A stretch of DNA of 64,000 nucleotides, from positions 6,386,001 through 6,450,000 of the forward strand of contig NZ_CP108025.1 of assembly GCF_041435095.1 (NCBI RefSeq), given 5' to 3'. The notes under the pieces are model-generated. The model was not told the origin of the DNA and did not search any database. It worked only from the letters and a program-made list of their open reading frames with translations. A program made the position numbers and the translations under genes. Position 1 is the stretch's first letter. Each line of letters starts with the position of its first letter. Of this stretch, positions 31,830 through 40,168 are shown piece after piece. The DNA comes from Kitasatospora sp. NBC_00315 (GTDB lineage: Bacteria; Actinomycetota; Actinomycetes; Streptomycetales; Streptomycetaceae).

Positions 31830-34800
31830 CCGGTCAGAACCTCTCCTCCGAAATCGGGCACCCACGTCTGGCAGTTCGAGCACATCTTGAACTTCTTCCC
31901 CTTGGGGTTGACGGTGACCAGGTCCACGTTCTTCGGATCGGCCCCGTCCTTGATCGCGTTGGTGAACATCCGCGGCTCGCCGCAGACACCCGGCGGGCGG
32001 CCGCGTTCGTGGTGGGACTCCTTGGGCATCGCATCCGTCACGGCCTGCTCGTGGCCGGTCTCCGGGCCGCTGTCGCCGTAGTAGATCTTACCGGTGGTCC
32101 GGTCCTTGCCGACGGTGTAGGCCCCCGGCGGGGTCTCGTCGTCGCCGAGGGTCGACGCGACGTCCGTGATCCGCTTCTTCCCCAGGTCCATCAGGTGCTT
32201 CCTGGTGGCGTCGTTGGGATCCGGCATCAGCCCCAGCGGGTCGCACCAGGTGTGCGGATTGTGGACGTAGCCGTCGGCGTTCGGGGCCGGGCTGAGACCG
32301 AGCGGGTCGGGGCTGGTGTAGCGGGCCGTCTCGGGGTCGTAGTACCGGTGCAGGTTGTAGTGCAGCCGGGTCTCGGGGTCGAAGTACTGACCGGGGAAGC
32401 GCAGCGGGGTGTACGTGCTGCTGGAGCTGGGCCAGGTGGTGTTGCCCCAGAGGGTGGGGGTGGCGCGCCAGGCGACGGTGGCGGAGGCCGGGTCGACGAG
32501 TTCGGTGGGCGTGCCGACCAGGTCGGTGACGATGGCGAAGAAGCGGCGGTCGATCTGCTCCTGGGGCGTGTCGGCCGTCGCGGGGGTGGTGATGGTCTCG
32601 GTCTGGGCGAGCGGCTGGAGGCCCTTGTGGTTCCAGGTCAGCGTGTGCGGGCCGGGGAGGTAGGGGGCGTGCGTGGTCTGCTCGGCGAGGGTGCTGCCGT
32701 CCCAGGTGAAGTCCGTCCACTCGGCGACGGTGACGCCGTCCGCGGCCAGGCGCTGCTTGGCGATCCGCCGGCCGAACGGGTCGTAGCGATAGCGCCAGCG
32801 GGTGCCGTCGGGGGTGGTGACGGCGGTGAGGCGGTCCTCGGCGTCCCAGTCGTAGTGCCAGCTGTCGGGCTTCCGGGAGAGCCGGGTGACCTGCCGCAGG
32901 ACGATGCGGCCGGCCCCGTCGTACTCGTACCGGATGCGGCCGGCGCTGCCGAGCTCGGTCCCCTGGTAGCTGCGGGTGCCGAGGGCGGCCTCGGTGGCGC
33001 CGGTGGCGGGCCACTCGGCCTCGGTGAGGTTTCCGGCCGGGTCGTAGGCGTAGCTCTCGGTCCAGGTCGCGGCGTGGACGGCGGTGACCCGGCCGGCGGC
33101 GTCGATGTCGAAGCTGCGGTCGCCGCCGAGCTCGTCCTCGACCCCCGTGAGGACGCCGTCGGCGCGGTAGGAGTAGCCCCGGCGTTGCAGCACCGACGGC
33201 CCGGCGCTGAGGATCTGGCCGGTGAGGCGGTGCTCGCTGTCCCAGGTGCTGGCCAGGGTCAGGCGCTCGCCGATACCGCGCTCGGACTCCTGGCCGGCGG
33301 CGTCGTAGGCGAAGTCGAGCCGGCCGTCCGGAGTGACCAGCGAGGTCCGGCGCCCGCCCCGGTTGTACGTCCAGGCGCTGGTGTGGCCGCTCGGGGTGGT
33401 GCGTCCGACCGGCCGGGCCATCATGTCCCGGGCGTGGGTGAGGGTCCGTCCGTTGACGGTCTCGGTCAGCAGGTTGCCGAGCGGGTCCACGGTGCGGAGC
33501 AGATCGGCGTCCGGGCCGGTGGCGCGGACGAGGTGCCCGGCGGGGTCGTAGCCGTAGGTGGTGGCCGCTCCGTCCGCGTTCTTCCCGGTGAGCCGGCCGA
33601 TGTCGTCGTAGGAGTAGTCGATCCGCGCGCCCAGGGGGTTGGTCCGGGAGACGAGCTGCCCGGCGGCGTCCAGGCGGTAGCCGACCGTGCGGCCGTTGAA
33701 GTCGGACTCCTCGATCAGCTGCCCGGCGGCGTCGTAGACGTAGTCCCAGGTCTGGCCGAGCGCGTTGGTGACCTTGACGAGCTGCATGTGGGCGTCGTAG
33801 TCGAACGCGAGGCGGGCGCCGTCCGGTCCGGTGCGGGCGGCGAGGGTCTCGAAGGGCGTGTACTCGAAGGTACTGACCCGGCCGACGCGGTCGGTGTGCG
33901 TGAGGAGGTTGCCCTCGTCGTCGTAGGCCCAGGTCTCGATGGTCCGGTCCGGGGCGGTGAGCGAGGCGATCGCGCCCTCGATCGTCCAGGTCAGCCGGGT
34001 GATCCCGCCGAGCTGGTCGGTGACGGTAACGACCCGGCCGAAGCCGTCCCGGTCGTACCGGCTGGTCGCTCCGGAGCGGTCGGTGACCTCCAGCGGGAGG
34101 CCGGCCGCGTTGCACCGGACGAGCGTGGAGTGGCCCAGCGGGTCGGTGACCGAGGCCAGGTGGCCCGCCTCGTCGTAGCCGTACCGGGTGGTGGCGCCGG
34201 TCGGATCGGTCACCGAGGTGCGCCGGCCGGCCTCGTCGTAGGTCTGTCGCCAGGTCAGGCCGCCCGGCCTGGTGATCACCGCCGGGAGGCTCAGCTCCCC
34301 GGCGTAGGCCGCCGTGGAGCGCTCGCCGTCGGGGTGGGTGACGGCGACGACGTCGCCCGCGCCGTCGTACTCGAACCGGGTGACCCGCCCGAGCGGGTCG
34401 GTCCGCGAGAGCAGGCGGTCGTACTCGTCCCGTTCGAACCGGGTGGTGTGGCCCAGCGGATCGCTCTGGGCGACCACCTGGGAGAGCTCGTTGACGTGGT
34501 GGAGGACGGTGTGGCCGAGCGCGTTGGTCTCGGAGTGGACCCTGACCCCGGTGACCGGATCCGGCTCGCCGTAGGCGAAGCCGAACCCGAGGGTGCCGTC
34601 GGCGGCGCCCTCCGCGAGGACCCGGTCGTACTGGTCGTAGGTGTAGCGGTACTGCGTGCCGTTGCGGTCCGTCCAGGAGACCACCCGCCCCTGCGAGTCG
34701 TTGGCGAACCGCAGCGGCCGGCCGGAGGAGTTGTAGACCGAGCTCAGGTGGCCGTCGGTGTACCCGTAGCGGGTCAGCAGGACGTCCCGGCCGTCCTCGC

Positions 34801-35659
34801 CCGCGCCGGCCAGGCGCAGGGCGGTGATCCGGCCGCTGTCGACGGTCACCAGCACCCGGTAGCCACCGGAGTGGGTCATGCTCAGCGGCGAGCCGTCGGC
34901 GTCGTAGGCGAAGTGGACGCGGTGGCCGGACCGGTCGCGGATCGCGGTCAGCGGGGCCGTCCCGCCGTCGGGCCAGGTGGTGAACTCCCGCACCAGGCCG
35001 GTGGACGCGTCCGTCAGCGTGTAGTCACCGGTGGTGGCGTCGACCGCCAGGTCCAGGCGGGCACCGGCCGTCGCCTGCGAGGGGTCGCCGGGCTCCGGGT
35101 GCGGGTACGCCTGCGAGATCCGGTCGGCGCTGAGGTAGACCACGCCCTGCGCGTCGATCTCCAGGCGTTCGTCGAACGTGCACACCCAGCGCGGGCCCAT
35201 CCAGCGTCCGGCCTGGTACCCCGACTCGAAGGAGCGCTTGAACAGCAGCGGCAGGGACCCCGGCAGGGAGAGGTCCATCTGCTCGATGAACATCCGCCCG
35301 GTGGCCATGTCGACCGGTTCACCACCGGGACAGACGGAGTCCTGCGGCCGGCCGGACTCGTGCGGCTTGTCCACCTGACGCCGGCCCCGCCCGTCGTTTT
35401 TGGGCGGACCACCGCGATCGCGCGGGCCGCCGCCGTCGGCGTGCACCGTGTGCGGGGTCTTCTTGGCGTCGCCCTTGAGGATCTTCTCCAGGTCCTTGGC
35501 GTGCTTGCCGTCGGCCTCGCGGGTGTTGTGGGCGACGTTCTTCAGGTTGTCGCCGGCCTTGCGGTAGAAGCCCTTCAGCGCCTTCCCGGCGTCCTCCGCC
35601 AGGGTCTTGCCGAGCTTCTGCGCGCCGTGCTCCAGCGCCTTGACGATCTGGTTGCTCAT
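31826..35659 (-). CDS. RHS-repeat polymorphic toxin with C-terminal deaminase-type domain
   Basis: The protein has 1277 aa. A helical N-terminus (to about residue 65) is followed by a DUF6531 block (VDMATGRMFIEQMDLSLPG, SFESGYQAGRWMGPRW), many YDxxGR-type RHS repeats, and the core end LRFPGQYFDPETRLHYNLHRYYDPETARY ... DPLGL near residue 1143. The remaining 133 residues are the toxin: TTGKIYYGDSGPETGHEQAV, then C1226-G-E and C1260-SN-C1263, the zinc-binding C(A/G)E plus CxxC signature of YwqJ-like deaminases. RHS proteins form a shell that carries the cleaved toxin to rival cells. The start overlaps the WXG-like gene by ATGA. Confidence 0.9.
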   Translation of the reverse strand: MSNQIVKALEHGAQKLGKTLAEDAGKALKGFYRKAGDNLKNVAHNTREADGKHAKDLEKILKGDAKKTPHTVHADGGGPRDRGGPPKNDGRGRRQVDKPHESGRPQDSVCPGGEPVDMATGRMFIEQMDLSLPGSLPLLFKRSFESGYQAGRWMGPRWVCTFDERLEIDAQGVVYLSADRISQAYPHPEPGDPSQATAGARLDLAVDATTGDYTLTDASTGLVREFTTWPDGGTAPLTAIRDRSGHRVHFAYDADGSPLSMTHSGGYRVLVTVDSGRITALRLAGAGEDGRDVLLTRYGYTDGHLSSVYNSSGRPLRFANDSQGRVVSWTDRNGTQYRYTYDQYDRVLAEGAADGTLGFGFAYGEPDPVTGVRVHSETNALGHTVLHHVNELSQVVAQSDPLGHTTRFERDEYDRLLSRTDPLGRVTRFEYDGAGDVVAVTHPDGERSTAAYAGELSLPAVITRPGGLTWRQTYDEAGRRTSVTDPTGATTRYGYDEAGHLASVTDPLGHSTLVRCNAAGLPLEVTDRSGATSRYDRDGFGRVVTVTDQLGGITRLTWTIEGAIASLTAPDRTIETWAYDDEGNLLTHTDRVGRVSTFEYTPFETLAARTGPDGARLAFDYDAHMQLVKVTNALGQTWDYVYDAAGQLIEESDFNGRTVGYRLDAAGQLVSRTNPLGARIDYSYDDIGRLTGKNADGAATTYGYDPAGHLVRATGPDADLLRTVDPLGNLLTETVNGRTLTHARDMMARPVGRTTPSGHTSAWTYNRGGRRTSLVTPDGRLDFAYDAAGQESERGIGERLTLASTWDSEHRLTGQILSAGPSVLQRRGYSYRADGVLTGVEDELGGDRSFDIDAAGRVTAVHAATWTESYAYDPAGNLTEAEWPATGATEAALGTRSYQGTELGSAGRIRYEYDGAGRIVLRQVTRLSRKPDSWHYDWDAEDRLTAVTTPDGTRWRYRYDPFGRRIAKQRLAADGVTVAEWTDFTWDGSTLAEQTTHAPYLPGPHTLTWNHKGLQPLAQTETITTPATADTPQEQIDRRFFAIVTDLVGTPTELVDPASATVAWRATPTLWGNTTWPSSSSTYTPLRFPGQYFDPETRLHYNLHRYYDPETARYTSPDPLGLSPAPNADGYVHNPHTWCDPLGLMPDPNDATRKHLMDLGKKRITDVASTLGDDETPPGAYTVGKDRTTGKIYYGDSGPETGHEQAVTDAMPKESHHERGRPPGVCGEPRMFTNAIKDGADPKNVDLVTVNPKGKKFKMCSNCQTWVPDFGGEVLTG

Positions 35660-36378
35660 TCGAAGCTCACCCCCGCGATCCTGGACTGGAAGGTCTGCGC
35701 GTGCCCGGCCACCGTCTCGGCGTGCTGGTGCATCGTCTGCGCGTGCGACTCCAGCGCCGCCGGATCGATCCGGAACCCCGTACCGCCCCCGCCGCCCGAC
35801 ACCCCGAGCGCCGACTCCGCACCCTTGAACACCAACCCGGCCACCGCGCCCGCCACCACGTCCACCAACGGGTTGATCGCCGCCTCGATCACCTGCCCGA
35901 TCACGTACTGCTCCAACTGCTGCTCCAGAGCGTTGACCAGCCGCTTGCCGGCCTCCTCGATCGCGATCACCGCCGCCTCCGCCAGACCGAACGTCGCCAC
36001 CGCCGCCGCCTGGTCCGCCACCAACGCCACCGCCAGCACCACCAGCTCGGCGATCGTCTCGATCTTCATCGCCACGATCACCCCCGCCGCCACGTCCAAC
36101 GCCGTCGCCACCACATGGCACGCCTGCACCAGCTCGTTGAAGTGCGCGTCCGACACCTGCGACCACTTGGCCAGCAACGCCTCGTAGGACGCCCCCTCGT
36201 ACGCCTCACCCAACGCGTGGATCGTCGCCGTCGAATCCCGGTGCGCCGACTCCACGCTCTCCGCGAACTCCCTCACGTGCGAGGCGAACTCACGCACCTT
36301 GTCCTCGTTCACCGTCGGCCAGTTGATGCCGATGAACGACAACAGCGAGACCACCTCGCCCGGCAACTCGATCGCCAC
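35656..36378 (-). CDS. WXG100-like/CpnT N-terminal-type export protein
   Basis: The protein has 240 aa. Residues 20-110 (WPTVNEDKVREFASHVREFAESVESAHRDSTATIHALGEAYEGASYEALLAKWSQ) give the long helical WXG100/CpnT-N arrangement. A hydrophobic stretch (IAELVVLAVALVADQAAAVATFGLAEAAVIA) is followed by helices and SHAQTMHQHAETVAGHAQTFQSRIAG. Such proteins lead polymorphic toxins to the type VII (ESX) secretion machinery. GTG 36378 has AGGGGGAACC upstream. It is the first gene of a three-gene toxin operon with two 4-bp overlaps. Confidence 0.82.
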   Translation of the reverse strand: MAIELPGEVVSLLSFIGINWPTVNEDKVREFASHVREFAESVESAHRDSTATIHALGEAYEGASYEALLAKWSQVSDAHFNELVQACHVVATALDVAAGVIVAMKIETIAELVVLAVALVADQAAAVATFGLAEAAVIAIEEAGKRLVNALEQQLEQYVIGQVIEAAINPLVDVVAGAVAGLVFKGAESALGVSGGGGGTGFRIDPAALESHAQTMHQHAETVAGHAQTFQSRIAGVSFE

Positions 36379-36570
36379 GTGGTTCCCCCTGTCAGCGTCG
36401 CCGATGCCGGCCCGCCCCGGACGGCCCCTCCGCCCCGGAAGGTGACACTGTACTTTCCCGCAGGCGTCGTCCCGGCTAACGCGGGGGGCTGCCCGGGCCG
36501 GCGGTGGGGGAGTGGTGGGGAACGAGTGGCCTGCTGGTAAGGGGTCTGTGGCGGCCGCCTGTCCTGGGTG

Positions 36571-37632
36571 TCAGACGGAGGCGGGGAACTCGCCGGAGCG
36601 GACTGCGGTGACGAAGGACGCCCAGGCGGCCGCCGGGAAGACGAGGACCGGGCCGGCCGGGTCCTTGGAGTCGCGGACGGGGACGAGACCGGGGAGACCG
36701 GTGGCGGCCTCGACGCAGTTGCCGGCTTCGGGCCCGCTGTAACTGGCCTTTCGCCAGACGGCCCTGGAGAGGTCGGGGGCGGTGGAGCTCATGTTGAGCA
36801 GTCCTTCCATCACGCTGCGGATCAGGCGTGCACTGTCCTGACGCGAGAGCGCGTCACCCCTGAGCTGATCGTACCGCCGCTGCCACTCCTGTACCTTCTG
36901 CGGATTCTCGAGGAAGTGGCCGTGCGCCAGCGTCTCGGAGTAGGCGCACTTCCTGCCCTCGGGCGAGGTCAGGATGATCAAGGAGGTGCTCAGTCGGTTG
37001 AGCTCGCCGAGAGCGAAGGGGGCCACTTGGACCGTCACGTTCCTGCGTCCTCCCATCCTTAGAAGATGCAGGAGTTGGTCGTGCATCACCTGCCGACCAC
37101 CGACCGTCTGGCGCAGCGCCGTCTCTGCGAGGATCACGGTCAGGAGTGGTGCGTCCGGGCCGGTGACACGGTGCTGACGGGTGAGTCGGGCGGTCACCCG
37201 CTCCTCGAGGAGCTGCTCGTCGCCGGTCACGTTTCCGACGGTGAGGATCGCTCGGGCGTACGCCTCGGTCTGCAGGAGCCCGGAGATCCAAGGGGTCTGG
37301 AACTCCTGAATGCTGACCGCCTTGGCTTCGAGTCGTACGAACCGTTGGAACCAGTCCGGATGCTCCACCTGCGCGTACCAGTCGACCTCCTCCCAGATCG
37401 ACAGCAGCTCCCCGCCGGTGTCGAGGATCGTGTCGCAGGCCGTCACGAGCGAGTACTGCGGCACCCGCAACCCCTGCTCGATCCGGGTGATCTGCGGGCG
37501 GCTGCACGGGATGAGCCGCGCCAGCTCCCCCTGCGACATGCCCTTGGCCTCGCGGGTGCGCCGGAGCAGCGTCCCGAACAGGGATGCGGCGCTCGACCGC
37601 AGATGAGGGCCGCTCGACGGTCGACGGGTCAT
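36571..37632 (-). CDS. XRE/DUF5753 regulator fused to a DUF397 domain
   Basis: The protein has 353 aa. The HTH (FGTLLRRTREAKGMSQGELARLIPCSRPQITRIEQGLRVP, residues about 18-58) and the DUF5753 effector-binding region (WFQRFVRLEAKAVSIQEFQTPWISGLLQTEAYAR) form a normal WhiJ-type regulator of about 280 aa. The frame then runs without a stop into a full DUF397 protein (from M281: MSSTAPDLSRAVWRKASYSG, GNCVEAA, PVRDSKDPAGPVL). These are normally separate genes. A GGAAGGA ribosome site before M281 (36792) remains, so separate DUF397 may still be made. It neighbours an RsbW-like ATPase, the usual third component. Confidence 0.88.
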   Translation of the reverse strand: MTRRPSSGPHLRSSAASLFGTLLRRTREAKGMSQGELARLIPCSRPQITRIEQGLRVPQYSLVTACDTILDTGGELLSIWEEVDWYAQVEHPDWFQRFVRLEAKAVSIQEFQTPWISGLLQTEAYARAILTVGNVTGDEQLLEERVTARLTRQHRVTGPDAPLLTVILAETALRQTVGGRQVMHDQLLHLLRMGGRRNVTVQVAPFALGELNRLSTSLIILTSPEGRKCAYSETLAHGHFLENPQKVQEWQRRYDQLRGDALSRQDSARLIRSVMEGLLNMSSTAPDLSRAVWRKASYSGPEAGNCVEAATGLPGLVPVRDSKDPAGPVLVFPAAAWASFVTAVRSGEFPASV

Positions 37633-37815
37633 GCGGGCGCCCCCTGGTGCCAGAGAAGTCGGTGGTACCGGCCGATCACTCGTCACCGTAACGACAGCGA
37701 CCGATGATTGGTGGCGGAACGAGTCGATCTGCTCGCTCTGCGTGACCTCGCGCGCCCGGCGTTCCGTTCGTGCGCCCCCGGTCACGTCTTCCCGCTCCCC
37801 GGAGGTGGCCCCGCC

Positions 37816-38265
37816 ATGCCCGAAATCCTCGACAGACCGGACGCCGTGGCAGGCGAGTGTGCCGTCCTACTGCCGCACCACCGCAGGTCGGCCGGTGTGG
37901 CCAGGCTGCTGCTGAGGCGCCTCCTGGAGGGCCTGGAGGGCGGCGAACAACTGCTGGAGGTAGGCGAGTTGCTGGTCAGCGAGCTGGTCGCGAACGCGGT
38001 TGAGCACGTCCGAATGCCGGCCGGGCGGGTGATCGAGCTCCGCTGCCGGGTGGCGGCCGGGCACCTGCGGATCGAGGTCGCGGACGCGGGCGGCGAACTG
38101 CCCCGAGTACGGGAGCTGACGGTCGAGGCGGAGTCCGGGCGAGGTCTCCGGCTGGTCAGGGAGTTGGCGCTGGCCTGGGGGTGCTGCCCACGGACGGGTG
38201 GGAACGGCAAAGTCGTCTGGGCGGTCGTCGGCCCGGACGGTCTGCCGGGGGAGTCGACCGCGTGA
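37816..38265 (+). CDS. RsbW-like ATP-binding protein
   Basis: The protein has 149 aa. The GHKL/HATPase_c_2 motifs are LLVSELVANAVEHV (N box), LRIEVADAGGELP (G1) and AESGRGLRLVRELALAWG (G2). Such small ATPases act as anti-sigma or serine-kinase partners of WhiJ/DUF397 sets in streptomycete development and antibiotic control. ATG 37816 with GGAGG upstream is preferred over GTG 37708, which adds a non-homologous tail. It is divergent from the XRE-DUF397 fusion gene. Confidence 0.82.
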   Translation: MPEILDRPDAVAGECAVLLPHHRRSAGVARLLLRRLLEGLEGGEQLLEVGELLVSELVANAVEHVRMPAGRVIELRCRVAAGHLRIEVADAGGELPRVRELTVEAESGRGLRLVRELALAWGCCPRTGGNGKVVWAVVGPDGLPGESTA

Positions 38266-38475
38266 CGCCGCCCCTGGGTGAGACCGGCCGGCGCCCGCGG
38301 ACGCTCAAGGAGGTGATGGCGCCCGTACGGGCCTATCTGTTCCGGGTGTTGGACGACGGTGGGCCGTTCGAGGGCGCGACCGTGTTCGCGGGCGAGGTCG
38401 CCGGGGCGGGGCGGGCGCTGGTGCGCGTCCGGGTGGAACTGGTGGCCCTGCCGCCGAGGAGTGGCCGCCCGGCTG
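38262..38475 (+). pseudogene. Possible small frameshifted gene
   Basis: A GTG at 38262 overlaps the ATPase stop (GTGA). The frame encodes plausible protein (LKEVMAPVRAYLFRVLDDGG, FEGATVFAGEVAGAG, LVRVRVELVAL) for about 65 codons, then turns to arginine/alanine-rich shadow of the MarR gene. A neighbouring frame near 38450 closes with AEEWPPG and TGA 38473-38475. I suspect a small gene of about 70 codons with a frame change; family unknown. Confidence 0.25.
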
Positions 38476-38589
38476 ACGGTGCCACCCAGTCTCGGGCGGC
38501 CGCGTCGTCGTCGCCGCCCCTCGCGCAGGACGGCTTGGACCGCGCCGGGCGCCGTGCCCGCAGGGTTCGACCGGCCGTCGTTCCGGGCG

Positions 38590-39039
38590 TCAGTCGGCGG
38601 TCGGCCGGGAGGTCACCAGGGTCTGCAGTGCGCGCACCAGCCCGTCCGCGTCCGCCGGCGCGAGCGGGGCCAGGAACCGCCGCTCCGTCTCCCGGCGGGT
38701 CTGCTCGGCGCGGTGCAGCAGATCCCGGCCGGCAGGGGTCGGCTGCACGATGTTGCGCCGCCGGTCCCGTTCGCTGCGGCGGCGCTCGACGAGGGCCTTG
38801 CCCTCCAGCGCGTCCACCAGTGCCACCATCGTCGTCCGGTCGACGCCGAGGCGGCCGGCCGCCTCCAGCTGGGAGAGCGGGTCCTCGCCGGCGAGCACGG
38901 CGAGGACGGCGAGCTCCCGGCCGCCGATCCCGAACGGCTCCAGCGCCCGCGTGGACGCCTCGGTCAGCTGCAGGTGGGCGTGCTTGAACAGGTAGCCGAG
39001 GCGGGAGGTGAGGAGGTCGGTGGAGCTGTCGCCGGTCAT
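38590..39039 (-). CDS. MarR-family transcriptional regulator
   Basis: The protein has 149 aa. LGYLFKHAHLQLTEASTRALEPFGIGGRELAVLAVLAG leads into the winged helix LSQLEAAGRLGVDRTTMVALVDALEGKALVERRRSERDRRRNIVQPTPAGRDLL. A minus-strand TAGGCT (39051-39046) lies 7 bp before the ATG, suggesting a leaderless transcript. It is divergent from an LLM oxidoreductase gene and almost certainly binds the perfect 10-bp-arm dyad at 39061-39083. Confidence 0.92.
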   Translation of the reverse strand: MTGDSSTDLLTSRLGYLFKHAHLQLTEASTRALEPFGIGGRELAVLAVLAGEDPLSQLEAAGRLGVDRTTMVALVDALEGKALVERRRSERDRRRNIVQPTPAGRDLLHRAEQTRRETERRFLAPLAPADADGLVRALQTLVTSRPTAD

Positions 39040-39060
39040 GCAGACAGCCTAGACGCCCCT

Positions 39061-39083
39061 GATCGTCAGTAGCACTGACGATC
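39061..39083. promoter_or_regulatory. MarR operator dyad
   Basis: GATCGTCAGT and ACTGACGATC are perfect 10-bp arms around AGC. It lies between the MarR gene and the divergent LLM oxidoreductase gene, just upstream of a plus-strand TATGGT (39087-39092) that may be the oxidoreductase -10. Confidence 0.85.
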
Positions 39084-39142
39084 GGCTATGGTGATGATAT
39101 CTGCCGTCGCCCGCCGCGACGGCGCACCGAACCGAAGGGCGC

Positions 39143-40081
39143 GTGAGCACCATGGGCGAGCAACACCGGATTCAGCTGACCTTCGGGGTCAAGACCACAC
39201 CGATGCGGGCCACCTACGACGAGATCCGCCGGGTCTGGGAGGAGGCCGACGCGCTGCCGGAGATCGCGGACGCGTGGCTGTGGGATCACCTGATGCCGAT
39301 CGCGGGCCCGAAGGACGGGCAGGTGCTCGAAGGCTGGACGCTGCTGAGCGCCCTCGCCGCGCAGACCCGGCGCCTGCGGCTCGGCCTGCTGGTCACCAGC
39401 AACCGGGTGCGGGAGCCGGCCGTCCTGGGCAAGATCGCCACCACGGTCGACGTGATCTCCGGCGGACGCCTGGTCATGGGGCTCGGGGTGGGCGGCACCC
39501 ACCAGCCCCCCGGCGCCGGGGGCATCGCCGGGGTGAACCCCGCGGTCGCCGAGTACGAGGGGTACGGCCTGACCCTCGTGCCGCCGGCCGAGGGCATCGC
39601 CCGGCTGGCGGAGACCGTCGACATCCTCCGGGGCATGTGGACGCAGGACGTCTTCGACCACGAGGGCCGCCACTACACGCTCAGGGGGAACCGCAACGAC
39701 CCCAAGCCCGTCCAGCGGCCGGGGCCGCCGCTGCTGATCGGCGGCTGGGGCACGCGGACCCTGCGCCTGGTGGCCGAGCAGGCGGACATCTGGAACATCC
39801 CCGGCCCCCCGCACCACGCCGTCGGGTACCTGGCCGAGCGCGGCCGCGTGCTGGACGACCACTGCGCGGCCATCGGGCGCGACCCGCGAACGATCACCCG
39901 CTCCGTCCAGTTCACCGTCTCCTACGACGACCCCGCCGGTGACCGGGCGACGATCCTGGAGCTCATCGCCGCGGGTTTCACGCACATCGTGCTCAGCCTG
40001 CGCAGCCCGTACCCGCGAGGCGCCGCGCAGTGGCTCGTCGACGAGATCATCACTCCCGTCCGTGACGCCCGGCAGGGCTGA
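39143..40081 (+). CDS. LLM-class F420-dependent oxidoreductase
   Basis: The protein has 312 aa with the luciferase-like TIM barrel. Segments include WLWDHLMPI, RLRLGLLVTSNRVREPAVLGKIATTVDVISGGRLVMGLGVGG and the late PPLLIGGWGTRTLRLVAEQADIWN. These match streptomycete F420-dependent members rather than FMN luciferases. It would reduce or oxidise a small molecule with F420. GTG 39143 follows AAGGGCGC; ATG 39152 is an alternative. The MarR gene is divergent, so the substrate may also be the MarR inducer. Confidence 0.9.
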   Translation: MSTMGEQHRIQLTFGVKTTPMRATYDEIRRVWEEADALPEIADAWLWDHLMPIAGPKDGQVLEGWTLLSALAAQTRRLRLGLLVTSNRVREPAVLGKIATTVDVISGGRLVMGLGVGGTHQPPGAGGIAGVNPAVAEYEGYGLTLVPPAEGIARLAETVDILRGMWTQDVFDHEGRHYTLRGNRNDPKPVQRPGPPLLIGGWGTRTLRLVAEQADIWNIPGPPHHAVGYLAERGRVLDDHCAAIGRDPRTITRSVQFTVSYDDPAGDRATILELIAAGFTHIVLSLRSPYPRGAAQWLVDEIITPVRDARQG

Positions 40082-40105
40082 GGCGCGCCGGTACCGGGAG
40101 CCGAT

Positions 40106-40161
40106 TTGACAGAACATTGACCAAACGACGGGAGAACGCCGACAAACACCCCAACTATGGT
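40106..40161 (+). promoter_or_regulatory. TTGAC direct repeats and -10 upstream of the DUF6445 gene
   Basis: TTGACA (40106-40111) and TTGACC (40117-40122) repeat with an 11-bp period, one helical turn. Neither is correctly spaced for the only good -10, TATGGT (40156-40161). They may be an activator-binding direct repeat. The -10 is 7 bp before ATG 40169, implying a leaderless transcript. Confidence 0.4.
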
Positions 40162-40168
40162 CGGCCGC

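Noticed and set aside
32009..36187. 1392-codon antisense frame over the RHS gene
   Set aside because: It is a shadow of the RHS coding strand with V/G/R/D bias and no recognisable fold.
40106..40111. TTGACA as a vegetative -35
   Set aside because: There is no -10 at 16-19 bp; the best -10 is 44 bp away.
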